Shown here in pieces: positions 9,239 to 16,591 of a DNA stretch of 64,000 bases (its first letter is position 1; each line of letters begins with the position of its first letter). Made by a program: the position numbers and the translations under genes. The notes below the pieces were generated by a model. It ran no database searches. It worked only from the letters and a program-made list of their open reading frames with translations, and was not told where the DNA came from. The DNA is from G963556115 sp963667375 (GTDB taxonomy: Bacteria > Planctomycetota > SZUA-567), in contig OY763323.1 in NCBI GenBank assembly GCA_963667375.1, forward strand, positions 2,604,001 to 2,668,000, written 5' to 3'.

Positions 9239-9280
9239 AGACAGGCCGGTGTTAATTCCAGGCCTGTCTGTTTTTTTTTG
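9239..9280 (+). terminator. Intrinsic terminator after sugar kinase
   Basis: AGACAGGCC (9239-9247) pairs with GGCCTGTCT (9261-9269) and is followed by nine T. It may also end the minus-strand microORF transcript, whose stop is at 9301. Confidence 0.9.
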
Positions 9281-9300
9281 AGAATCAGGAGATCATCATG

Positions 9301-9468
9301 TTATATCAACATTAATGAGCCGATTATTTTATTGATTCCGTTCGGGCGGGTAAGGATGCAGTTTGTGGCAGTCTGATTTTTGGCTGTTTCTTTAACGAAG
9401 TTTTTGGAATTGAAATTCTGATGTGACTGTACGTTAAGTGTTTCTTCTGAAAATTTTTGACTAAGCAT
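9301..9468 (-). CDS. Hypothetical microprotein, 55 aa
   Basis: A 55-codon frame begins at ATG 9468 preceded by GTGGGGAG six bases upstream, a strong ribosome site, and ends at TAA 9301-9303. The product starts MLSQKFSEETLNVQSHQNF and is hydrophilic, with no signal peptide or membrane segment. It lies 161 bases after mraZ on the same strand and before the terminator at 9239-9280, so it may be the last gene of a short mraZ transcript. I do not recognise it. Support is the ribosome site and the context only. Confidence 0.45.
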   Translation of the reverse strand: MLSQKFSEETLNVQSHQNFNSKNFVKETAKNQTATNCILTRPNGINKIIGSLMLI

Positions 9469-9629
9469 TCTTTTCTCCCCACATTTAACCGGTATAAAAT
9501 CTGGCCTGACATACCGGAACCATTAAAAATCCCACAAATAATATCACACCGAAGCCCCTGATACAGCCAAATGTGCGGCCGCCCCTTGTCAATTGTGCGA
9601 CAAACTCCGGTGTGTTGATTAATTTTCCC

Positions 9630-10103
9630 CTAAATCCCGAATATATCCCTTGAGCCTGCTTCCCGCAAGCCGTTGTATTCAGCAGCAGCAGTATCACGCC
9701 TAGATTCACGCAGAGCAGGATTCCAGATTTCAATTCTGTCATCCATACCGATAAAGGTTATTTCCTTGGTGCTGAGAGCAGCATATTCTCTCATTCGTTG
9801 CGGAATAACAAACCTTCCCTGTGTGTCGGTGTCAATGGCGACTACTTCTTCCATAAATGAGCGGAAAAATTCGGGTGAATTTTTCTCTACCGCCAATGCT
9901 TTTACCCGGTTTTTAACTGTTGCAAATTGTAAGTGAGTATACAAATACAGGCAATTATCCTGCCCTGGAAGTAAAACAAATCCCCCGACTGCTTCTTCCG
10001 CATTCAGATTATCTCTGAATTTTTTAGGTATTGATGCCTGCCCCTTGGAGCTGATTGAATTTATATAGTGACCGTAAAAGTATGCCCGGTTTTCATTATT
10101 CAA
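9630..10103 (-). CDS. mraZ: MraZ transcriptional regulator
   Basis: DNA-binding regulator of the SpoVT/AbrB fold, 157 residues with two swapped-hairpin modules: GHYINSISSKGQASIPKKFRD near 11-31 and IDTDTQGRFVIPQRMREYA near 90-108. MraZ normally heads the division and cell-wall cluster (mraZ-rsmH-ftsL-ftsI) and represses it. Here none of these follows: a 161-base spacer, a microORF and then the convergent sugar kinase. A good promoter lies 57 bases upstream. The ATG at 10103 has only a distant AAGGA (13 bases). Confidence 0.93.
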   Translation of the reverse strand: MNNENRAYFYGHYINSISSKGQASIPKKFRDNLNAEEAVGGFVLLPGQDNCLYLYTHLQFATVKNRVKALAVEKNSPEFFRSFMEEVVAIDTDTQGRFVIPQRMREYAALSTKEITFIGMDDRIEIWNPALRESRRDTAAAEYNGLREAGSRDIFGI

Positions 10104-10159
10104 AACATATCCTTCACTATATATATCTAATAGTCACTATTTATCACTTACACATGCTA

Positions 10160-10188
10160 TTTATATGATTTTTCGATGAAAGTTGCAA
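10160..10188 (-). promoter_or_regulatory. mraZ: mraZ promoter
   Basis: On the minus strand TTGCAA (10183-10188) and TATAAA (10160-10165) are separated by exactly 17 bases, 4/6 and 5/6 matches to the sigma-70 type consensus, with the mraZ ATG 57 bases beyond. Confidence 0.6.
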
Positions 10189-10273
10189 GAACAAAATTTG
10201 ATTTAGTTTCAAGTTTTGAGTTGTAAGTCACTGTTAAATACATAGATACAGTGTTTTGTGTGGATATGTTGTG

Positions 10274-10313
10274 TTGTGGTGGTTGGGATGTCGTATATAT
10301 TGTGGTGGTGGGT
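10274..10313. repeat. Two G-rich direct repeats upstream of mraZ
   Basis: TTGTGGTGGTTGGGA (10274-10288) and TTGTGGTGGTGGGT (10300-10313) differ by one inserted base and one end base. They are spaced 26 bases start to start and lie 86-130 bases upstream of the mraZ -35 box, with the G-rich strand on the plus strand. Confidence 0.6.
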
Positions 10314-10480
10314 AATTGGTGTAATAAAGAACTTATATAGATAGATATGGCTGTTTTGAGGTCTTTACTGAATTAATAATTGCTGGTTCAGAATAGTAAC
10401 CTGATAATGAAGATATTGTGAGGTATTTTTATGATGGGCTTACGATATCGTTTAACATAATAATTTGGTTGATGTGATAA

Positions 10481-10494
10481 GCTTGCATGCAAGC
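10481..10494. repeat. 14-base perfect palindrome
   Basis: GCTTGCATGCAAGC is a perfect palindrome with no spacer, in the spacer 36 bases past the stop of the zinc-ribbon gene. No T-run follows on either strand, so it is not an obvious terminator. Confidence 0.55.
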
Positions 10495-10529
10495 ACAGGT
10501 TGATCATGGATTGAATTAATTTATGACTA

Positions 10530-11159
10530 TTATTCGGTTATTTCTGTATTGTTCTGGGTGTTATAGAGTCTGTCGTTTTCCAGAAGAGCTTCAATAATAA
10601 CAGATTTAAGGTATTCCGGGCAGTCTTCTGAATCCTGCAGCTGGCGTAAAATAAGTACCGCTTCTGGATTTGGCTGGGCCCCCAGTGTTTTTATCGCTCT
10701 GATAGCGGTATTCATCTTGCCGGTTAACGCCATGTCTTTGAGTTGACTTATTACGTATGAACCGGAAATATCAGCCAGATCGTTCTTCGCTGTTTCCAGC
10801 TTGTCATTTGGTCCGAATTCAACAATCTGCAAGGCATTTCGTGAAATGATATATGGTGCAATAATAATATAGCTGAACAGTGCCAGAATAGCGAAGCAGG
10901 TGATAATCAGCATAATTATATAACGCCGGCTAAAGGTTTTTAGCGGCAGAGCAATGTATGTGTCATTATTATTGGCGGTGGTTGACTGCTCTTTTTTTGC
11001 ATGCGTGCGTTCATAGCAGCTTTTACAGATGATGCCGTTCTTTTTCTCGCTGCTGCCGCTGGCTATGCAATTCTGACAGACTAGTGAACGGCAGATCTTA
11101 CAGCGCCCACCTGAAAATGCATCGAGTTCTTTATTACATACACTGCATTTGATTGCCAT
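10530..11159 (-). CDS. Zinc-ribbon membrane protein with HEAT-like tail
   Basis: A 209-residue protein of unknown role. Residues 1-48 carry four cysteine pairs (CSVC, CKIC, CQNC, CKSC) in a B-box or double zinc-ribbon arrangement. One membrane helix follows near 79-103 (YIIMLIITCFAILALFSYIII). Residues about 120-198 look like two helical HEAT-type repeats (GKMNTAIRAIKTLGAQPNPE, EAVLILRQLQDS). The likely topology is a cytoplasmic zinc domain tethered to the inner membrane. It is monocistronic and divergent from the coiled-coil membrane protein at 11376. I do not recognise the family. Confidence 0.75.
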   Translation of the reverse strand: MAIKCSVCNKELDAFSGGRCKICRSLVCQNCIASGSSEKKNGIICKSCYERTHAKKEQSTTANNNDTYIALPLKTFSRRYIIMLIITCFAILALFSYIIIAPYIISRNALQIVEFGPNDKLETAKNDLADISGSYVISQLKDMALTGKMNTAIRAIKTLGAQPNPEAVLILRQLQDSEDCPEYLKSVIIEALLENDRLYNTQNNTEITE

Positions 11160-11375
11160 AGCTGTTCTTAAGGTTAGGGTATATTTAATAAATAATAAAA
11201 AACAGATAAAATAATAGTAATCAGCTTATTGAAAACATATCATTATTAGGTCTTATAATATGCCATGTGCAGATATTATTTAATTTTAAGGTGTTAATTT
11301 ATCGAAAATATATAGACATTACATTAGGACTTTTTTAAAATTGAATGTATAGTCTTTTTTTAACGGAGTAAATTA

Positions 11376-12413
11376 ATGGCGGATACAGGCAGCAACAAGG
11401 ATTTAACCGTTGATCTAGGTGAAGAATTACTGCATGTTCCGGCTCTGTGGGATTTCTTTATTGAGAAGACCGTTATTGATGCGAAACACTGGTTCGCATC
11501 GCGAATTTCCAGTCCTCCCTGGGGTGTCCTTATTGCTTTTATTGCTGCAACAATTTTCTTCGGTTATTTGAAAAGTCTGATTGCAATTCTTTCCGGTTTG
11601 TTTGCTCTCGGTCTGTTTGTTTGGATAATACTTGTACGTAACAGTAATACTCAAAACAGTATTGAGAGTATTATCAGCTCAATTAATAATGGTACTTTTC
11701 CCCCTGAAATCAAAGATTCTATTACCAAGCGCCTGCGCTGGTGGAGTGCGCTTATTGTACCGAGTGAATGGACACGCAATTCTAAAATTTTCAGTGTACG
11801 AAATAAACTGATAGAACGGCTTTCGGAGCTTGATCAAGAATTAAAGTATTGGAAATCGCCGATCGGGGCTGAGCGTCTGAATGAAATAAGGGAGAATGAG
11901 GAGCTTGCACGTATCCGTCATGAAGATTATAAGAAAAAACTTAATCTGCTCAAGTCAAGGGGGGTGAATGTTGACGATTCGGAGCTGGTGGTAAATGAAG
12001 ATGGTTCTGAAATGGTTACCGAGCGTTTTAGCGACCCGCAAGTTCTGATAAAGCTTTTGCGCAGTCGTGGTGATTGCAACCGTCAGCTGGAAAGAATCAG
12101 TCAAATAATTGATCCGATAGAGAGGGCATCTGAAGAGATAGTTCTCGTGCAGGCGTTACTGCTGCATTGCAATAAAATTATTTCGATGATAGAAGAGATT
12201 GATACACTCAGTGTTGCAATTGAAACTATTAAAGTGGACAATCTTAATGAAAAGGTTAGAGAGATAATCGATGTTCTTGAACGCAGGCGGATTATTGTCG
12301 GAAAGTTAAACCGGATTTCACCAAAGAGGGTGCTGGGACTTGTTGATTATAATCCTCTTATGGCGCAGTCAGAAATTTCTCACGGAAGGGATGTAAATGG
12401 AAAAAAACAGTGA
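11376..12413 (+). CDS. Hypothetical membrane protein with coiled coil
   Basis: A 345-residue protein. Two closely spaced membrane helices lie near residues 48-93 (PPWGVLIAFIAATIFFGYL, then a second ending FVWIILVRN). The rest is mostly charged alpha helix with heptad-like leucines (IDTLSVAIETIKVDNLNEKV), probably a cytoplasmic coiled coil. It overlaps the next gene by 17 bases, so the two are probably translationally coupled. CGGAG lies 8 bases before the ATG. No known domain was recognised. Confidence 0.75.
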   Translation: MADTGSNKDLTVDLGEELLHVPALWDFFIEKTVIDAKHWFASRISSPPWGVLIAFIAATIFFGYLKSLIAILSGLFALGLFVWIILVRNSNTQNSIESIISSINNGTFPPEIKDSITKRLRWWSALIVPSEWTRNSKIFSVRNKLIERLSELDQELKYWKSPIGAERLNEIRENEELARIRHEDYKKKLNLLKSRGVNVDDSELVVNEDGSEMVTERFSDPQVLIKLLRSRGDCNRQLERISQIIDPIERASEEIVLVQALLLHCNKIISMIEEIDTLSVAIETIKVDNLNEKVREIIDVLERRRIIVGKLNRISPKRVLGLVDYNPLMAQSEISHGRDVNGKKQ

Positions 12414-13722
12414 TGTGTTCTTTTACAATGGACCTGTAATGCTGATCGCAGATGAGGTGCAGGTTATTGAGAATGGCTTTTTGTCGGTTGAATCCGGGAA
12501 AATTGCTGATTTCGGTGTTTGGGACGGGAAGTCGAGACAGATTCCTGAAAACTGTGAAAAAGTAGATCTGTCGGGAAAACTGCTGATGCCGGGGCTGATT
12601 AATTCTCATTCACATGTGGCTATGACAATATTTCGTGGTCTTGGTGATGATATGTCTCTTATGGACTGGCTCAATGACTGTATTTTTCCTGCTGAAAAGC
12701 ATCTTACCAAAGACTGGGTATACTGGGGAACCAAACTTGGCTGTATTGAGATGATTCGTTCGGGTACAACGATGGTTAATGATATGTACTTGTTTATGGA
12801 TGATGCGGTCAGGGCATATCTTGAGTCTGGGATGCGGGCGATGGTAGGAGAGGGGGTCTTTGATTTTCCTACTCCGAGTGTCGGTGCGGCTGAGGAGGCG
12901 ATAGCGGTAATAATCGAACGTATTAAAAAGTGGAAGGATTACTCTTTGATTGAGCCGGTTATGGTGGCGCACTCGACTTATACCTGTTCGACAGAATTAC
13001 TTAAGCGGGTAAGTGAAGTCGCTCATGAGTATGGTGTCAGGTTCCATGTTCATCTGGCTGAATCCGAGAACGAGGTTGACATTGTCAGAAAAGCTCAGAA
13101 TTTGCGCCCGGTGGAATATCTTGATTCACTGGGGCTCATTGATGAGGAACTGCTTGCCGCCCATATGGTTCATCCCAGCGAGGCTGAAATTGCGATGTTT
13201 GCTGCTCGTGGCGGTAATGTTCTGCATTGTCCGGAAAGTAATATGAAACTGTCGAGTGGTTTTGCTCCGATAGGTAAGTTTATTGATCATAATATAAATG
13301 TGGCGTTGGGAACAGATGGGTGTGCCAGCAATAATAATCTTGATATGTTTAGAGAGATGTCGTTTGCTGCGAAAATTCATAAGGGGTTCAGCGGTGATCC
13401 GATAAAAGTTGGTTGTAATGATGTTTTGCGCATGTCAACGATTAACGGTGCAAAAGCGCTGGGGGTAGCAGGGGTCACCGGAAGCATTGAAACTGGCAAG
13501 TCTGCAGATCTGATAGTCGTGGATTTTTCCGCGGCACATCTGCGTCCGGTGTATAATTATGCCTCACACCTGGTTTACGCGGCTTCTGGAGCTGATGTCA
13601 GTCATAATATGGTTGCCGGAAAATGGCTTCTTAAAGACCGTAAGATAATGACTATTAATGAAGAGGAAGTATTCCTTAATATTGAGAAAATTGCTGGTGA
13701 AGTAAAAAATATTATCAGTTGA
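12397..13722 (+). CDS. mtaD: 5'-methylthioadenosine/S-adenosylhomocysteine deaminase
   Basis: Zinc amidohydrolase of 441 residues that deaminates SAH or MTA to the inosyl derivative. Metal-binding HSH is at 71-73, followed by RGLGDDMSLMDWL, which is characteristic of the MTA/SAH deaminase group; further motifs are FHVHLAESENE, the AAHMVHPSEAEI histidine and LGTDGCASNNNLDMF. Related chlorohydrolases and guanine deaminases share the fold, so the exact substrate is inferred. The start ATG lies inside the preceding gene with AAGGGA upstream. It points to a SAH/MTA salvage route. Confidence 0.88.
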   Translation: MEKNSDVFFYNGPVMLIADEVQVIENGFLSVESGKIADFGVWDGKSRQIPENCEKVDLSGKLLMPGLINSHSHVAMTIFRGLGDDMSLMDWLNDCIFPAEKHLTKDWVYWGTKLGCIEMIRSGTTMVNDMYLFMDDAVRAYLESGMRAMVGEGVFDFPTPSVGAAEEAIAVIIERIKKWKDYSLIEPVMVAHSTYTCSTELLKRVSEVAHEYGVRFHVHLAESENEVDIVRKAQNLRPVEYLDSLGLIDEELLAAHMVHPSEAEIAMFAARGGNVLHCPESNMKLSSGFAPIGKFIDHNINVALGTDGCASNNNLDMFREMSFAAKIHKGFSGDPIKVGCNDVLRMSTINGAKALGVAGVTGSIETGKSADLIVVDFSAAHLRPVYNYASHLVYAASGADVSHNMVAGKWLLKDRKIMTINEEEVFLNIEKIAGEVKNIIS

Positions 13723-13845
13723 AAAAGTTGATAGTGCTATATGCTTATAATTGCTGGGTTTAAGCAAGTGCAAAAAAAAATGTTAAATTATGGTTATTTT
13801 ATTATTGACTGAAATCGAATATTAGCTATACTAGTTTTCTCAGTC

Positions 13846-13921
13846 GCTGAGATAGCTCAGTTGGTAGAGCACTGCCTTGAAAAGGCAGGTGTCCCCAGTT
13901 CAAGTCTGGGTCTCAGCACCA
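13846..13921 (+). tRNA. tRNA-Phe (GAA)
   Basis: Acceptor stem GCTGAGA pairs with TCTCAGC. The D-arm is GCTC-AGTTGGTA-GAGC, the anticodon stem CTGCC/GGCAG carries loop TTGAAAA with anticodon GAA, and the T-arm is CCCAG-TTCAAGT-CTGGG. CCA is encoded (13919-13921). It stands alone, 123 bases after the deaminase gene, and is followed directly by a terminator. Confidence 0.97.
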
Positions 13922-13925
13922 TAAT

Positions 13926-13961
13926 AATAACCTTACTCGCATGAGTAAGGTTATTTTTTTT
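13926..13961 (+). terminator. Intrinsic terminator after tRNA-Phe
   Basis: AATAACCTTACTC and GAGTAAGGTTATT form a perfect 13-bp stem with loop GCAT, followed by a T run, five bases after the tRNA. Confidence 0.9.
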
Positions 13962-14100
13962 ATTGGCAGGTTATGTAATTAGTGTATAGAATAAACCTCT
14001 CAGGCATCCCGCTTATTAGGCCGCGATTACAGCGATAAATATCGTTATTTTCTGTTTAATATTTCATAATACTACTACGCTTTAATTCTTAGAGGAATTA

Positions 14101-14140
14101 AAAAAACCGCATCATTCAGTATATTATGAAAATGATGCGG
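14101..14140 (-). terminator. Intrinsic terminator after HTH-receiver gene
   Basis: CCGCATCATT (14107-14116) pairs with AATGATGCGG (14131-14140). On the minus strand the stem is followed by a run of T. It lies 35 bases past the stop at 14175. Confidence 0.85.
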
Positions 14141-14174
14141 AAAATAGGTCTGTTAAGGTTGGTAACAACCGGGG

Positions 14175-14744
14175 TCAGTTTGAAGCGAGCGCTAATGCGG
14201 TGCTGACAAGTTCCGCGGGTTTGAATGGCTTTCTGATGACCTTATCAACCAGTTCTTTGAAAATTTCTTCACGACCGCCATCAAGGTGAGCGCTGATGAT
14301 GACAATTTTAGTGTCTTTTAATTTTGGATGTTCCTTGAGATGCCGGCACACCTGCAGTCCATCCATATGTGGCATAAGGTTGTCCAGAAAAATAATATCT
14401 GGAGTACTTGAACCGATAGCAATGCAGGCATCAATGCCATTGCTCGCTTCGGTAACCTGAAAATGGGGCTTGAAGAGGTTTACAATGAATTTTCTGATAT
14501 TGGGATCGTCATCTACAACGAGTACGGACTTTCTGCTTTTATCTTGAAGTTCCGCAGGTATCGGCATTTTGTTGGCTTTTAAGAATTCGACCAGTGCGGA
14601 TCTGGGAACCCTATTGTGCCCACTCGGTAGTGAAAAACTCCGTATAGTGCCATCCTGAACCCAGCGTAAAATTGTCTTTCTGGTTACTCCACAGAAAGCA
14701 GCTACTTTTCCTAATGAATAGCCGCTATCATTATTGCTTGCCAT
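14175..14744 (-). CDS. Response regulator with N-terminal excisionase-type HTH
   Basis: A 189-residue regulator with domains in unusual order. Residues 8-57 are a MerR/BldC/excisionase-type helix-turn-helix (YSLGKVAAFCGVTRKTILRW, then SGHNRVPRSALVEFL). Residues 72-189 form a complete receiver domain with the acidic pocket DDD at 78-80, phospho-acceptor D121 (FLDNLMPHMDG), switch S151 (IISAH) and K172 (IRKPF). Most response regulators put the receiver first. It therefore probably binds DNA in a phosphorylation-dependent way. No cognate kinase is adjacent; the only histidine kinase in the window is at 34445. AATACAATG repeats occur upstream. Confidence 0.9.
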   Translation of the reverse strand: MASNNDSGYSLGKVAAFCGVTRKTILRWVQDGTIRSFSLPSGHNRVPRSALVEFLKANKMPIPAELQDKSRKSVLVVDDDPNIRKFIVNLFKPHFQVTEASNGIDACIAIGSSTPDIIFLDNLMPHMDGLQVCRHLKEHPKLKDTKIVIISAHLDGGREEIFKELVDKVIRKPFKPAELVSTALALASN

Positions 14745-15171
14745 TAACTTCCCCTCATTGTATTCTGCATATAGTATGATAATGTGTAAAATTATTTTAT
14801 CATTGTCTCATTAGTTACAATACAATGGAAATTTTTACTAGTCAAGTTTAATTTTATAATAAGCAGAAAAAGTTCATTACTTATTTCTCAGTATTTGTTA
14901 TATCTTATTGTGACTGTGATAGTTGTAATAGATTGTGAGTTATATTCAGTATTTTGACGTTCCCGGTATTGACTTGGTATCGGTTACGTTGCAAATTGAG
15001 AAAAGTGCGACTTAGGGTATGATCGTGGTTTTTTACTATGACTTAGCAATATGTTTTAAATACCGTGTGAAATTATCAGATTAATGTCTGTAAAATGGTT
15101 ATGTTTTTACTATAATTCAATACAATGGATTTTTTATCATTATATTTTAACAGATAATAATTAAGGGCAAT
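14745..15171. other. Divergent regulatory spacer with repeated AATACAATG
   Basis: This 427-base AT-rich spacer separates the HTH-receiver gene (minus) from the YbhN-like gene (plus). It carries AATACAATGG at 14819-14828 and again at 15119-15128, and the inverted form CATTGTATT at 14756-14764. TATAAT at 15111-15116 may be the -10 box for the plus-strand gene, overlapping one repeat copy. No ORF with a ribosome site or RNA family was seen. Confidence 0.5.
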
Positions 15172-16410
15172 ATGAAAGAAAAAAAACGGGTAAGTGATAA
15201 GGTTATTTTAATCATCAAGCTGGCGGTTATCGTAGCGGCGTTCAGTTATCTTATTAAGACCAATAAATTGAATTTCTCTCAGCTTCAAGGTGTCTTTGAT
15301 TATCCGCTGTATCTGGCTTTGGGGATAATACTAAGTTTTGTCCCAATGGTAATGTGTTTCATCCGTTATAAATATCTTCTGCGGGCTGTAGGTATTGATC
15401 TGCCGCTCTCCTATACTGTACGAATTGGATTTATCGGCTGTTTTTTCAATACATTTATGCTTGGGAGTATGGGGGGGGATGTTGTTAAAATCGCTTATAT
15501 TATAAAAGATACCGGCAGGAAGTCTCCGACAATTGCTGCTACTATGATTGACCGCATTATCGGTCTGTTTGGCATGATATCGGTTGCCGGGCTGGCAATT
15601 TTACTCAGTTTTGCTGATATTATTAATAATACTGATCTGCATACTCTTATTATCGCGGTTACCGGCATAATCTGTACGGTGCTGTTTTCGGCGGCGGTCT
15701 CACTTACTGCTTTGCTCAAAGGCAGAAAAGTCGGTTATCTGCTTTGGGGTGTATTTGCAGTCTTAGCCGGTATATTTGCGGTCTTGCTTTTGGGTAAATG
15801 TGAATTTACGCCCATACAGCATGTTCTGGGGTCGGTTGATCCTGAGGTGCTGTTGCGCAGCCGCATGGTTGTAGCGGTTATGGTGGCACTGGTAATATCA
15901 TTTGTTTCAATTGTGATTGTTCCCAGTTGTCAGGATGGCAGAATTCTGCATGGTCTGGTTATAAAACTTCCTCTGGGGAAATTTTTTATGAACTTTATCA
16001 GTAATTTTCTGATGTATAAAGATGACCTCATCGCGGTTATTCTCGCTTATGCGCTGTCATTTGTGCTTCAGTTGCTCAATTTCTTTGCCTTTTACTTTTT
16101 CAGCCGCTGTGTAATTCTCCCGCATTATCCGCAATTGATAGATATGTTCTTTGCCGGTCCGCTGGCCTTTGTGGCCAATACCTTGCCGATACCCGGTGGC
16201 GGTCTTGGTGTTGGAGAAATGGCCTTTAATAAGCTCTTAGAGCTCTGTAGAACCCCTGAAGGTGCAAGTATTACCGGTGGTGCGGCAATATTCCTTCTCT
16301 GGAGATTCTGGAATTATATTTATGGTATTGTATTTGGTCTGCCGCTTTATCTGAAAGGGCGTAAAGAGATTATTGCCGCTGAAGATGCCTATGCTGGTGA
16401 CCAGGAGTAA
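15172..16410 (+). CDS. YbhN/AglD2-like membrane protein (flippase-like)
   Basis: Polytopic inner-membrane protein of 412 residues, of the lysylphosphatidylglycerol synthase transmembrane-region family (UPF0104/DUF4956-type TIGR00374 group). Family signs are CFIRYKYLLRAVG near 62-74, the conserved FNTFMLGSMGGDVVKIAYI near 92-110, and PIPGGGLGVGE near 341-351, the usual glycine-rich motif. About eight hydrophobic helices are visible. Members without the soluble synthase domain are thought to move lipids or lipid-linked intermediates. There is no aminoacyl-transfer domain here, so lipid lysylation is not supported. AAGGGC precedes the ATG. Confidence 0.85.
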   Translation: MKEKKRVSDKVILIIKLAVIVAAFSYLIKTNKLNFSQLQGVFDYPLYLALGIILSFVPMVMCFIRYKYLLRAVGIDLPLSYTVRIGFIGCFFNTFMLGSMGGDVVKIAYIIKDTGRKSPTIAATMIDRIIGLFGMISVAGLAILLSFADIINNTDLHTLIIAVTGIICTVLFSAAVSLTALLKGRKVGYLLWGVFAVLAGIFAVLLLGKCEFTPIQHVLGSVDPEVLLRSRMVVAVMVALVISFVSIVIVPSCQDGRILHGLVIKLPLGKFFMNFISNFLMYKDDLIAVILAYALSFVLQLLNFFAFYFFSRCVILPHYPQLIDMFFAGPLAFVANTLPIPGGGLGVGEMAFNKLLELCRTPEGASITGGAAIFLLWRFWNYIYGIVFGLPLYLKGRKEIIAAEDAYAGDQE

Positions 16411-16469
16411 ATAGAATTCCGGTTTGAGATCAATCTGACATCTTAATATTATATATTTCAAAACAAAAT

Positions 16470-16512
16470 AATTAAACCTGCAGCTACTTATGTCGTAGCT
16501 GCAGGTTTAATT
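16470..16512. terminator. 18-bp hairpin between convergent genes
   Basis: AATTAAACCTGCAGCTAC (16470-16487) pairs perfectly with 16495-16512 around a seven-base loop. Both ends of the stem are A/T rich, so it could act in both directions between the YbhN-like gene and the Gate-domain gene. Confidence 0.75.
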
Positions 16513-16591
16513 ATTATAATGGGGGGTAAGCTTGGTTCTGGCTGTGCCGTCGGTGGTTGATGGTTACCTTGAAATGCTGCGGTATGAAGTT

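Larger units (their letters stand above)
10104..10529. other. Long mraZ upstream spacer
   Basis: This non-coding stretch between the zinc-ribbon gene and mraZ holds the mraZ promoter (10160-10188), a CACTGT-N13-ACAGTG inverted repeat (10229-10253), a pair of G-rich direct repeats (10274-10313) and a 14-base perfect palindrome (10481-10494). No RNA family was recognised. Confidence 0.5.

Noticed and set aside
9485..9742. 85-codon frame overlapping mraZ, with a membrane segment
   Set aside because: Most of it is out of frame within mraZ and no ribosome site precedes it; a shorter TTG start at 9592 (35 codons) is only speculative.
10284..10313. MraZ-box (repeated TGGG) upstream of mraZ
   Set aside because: Only two TGGG elements 25 bases apart, on the opposite strand and not spaced by five bases as in known MraZ boxes.
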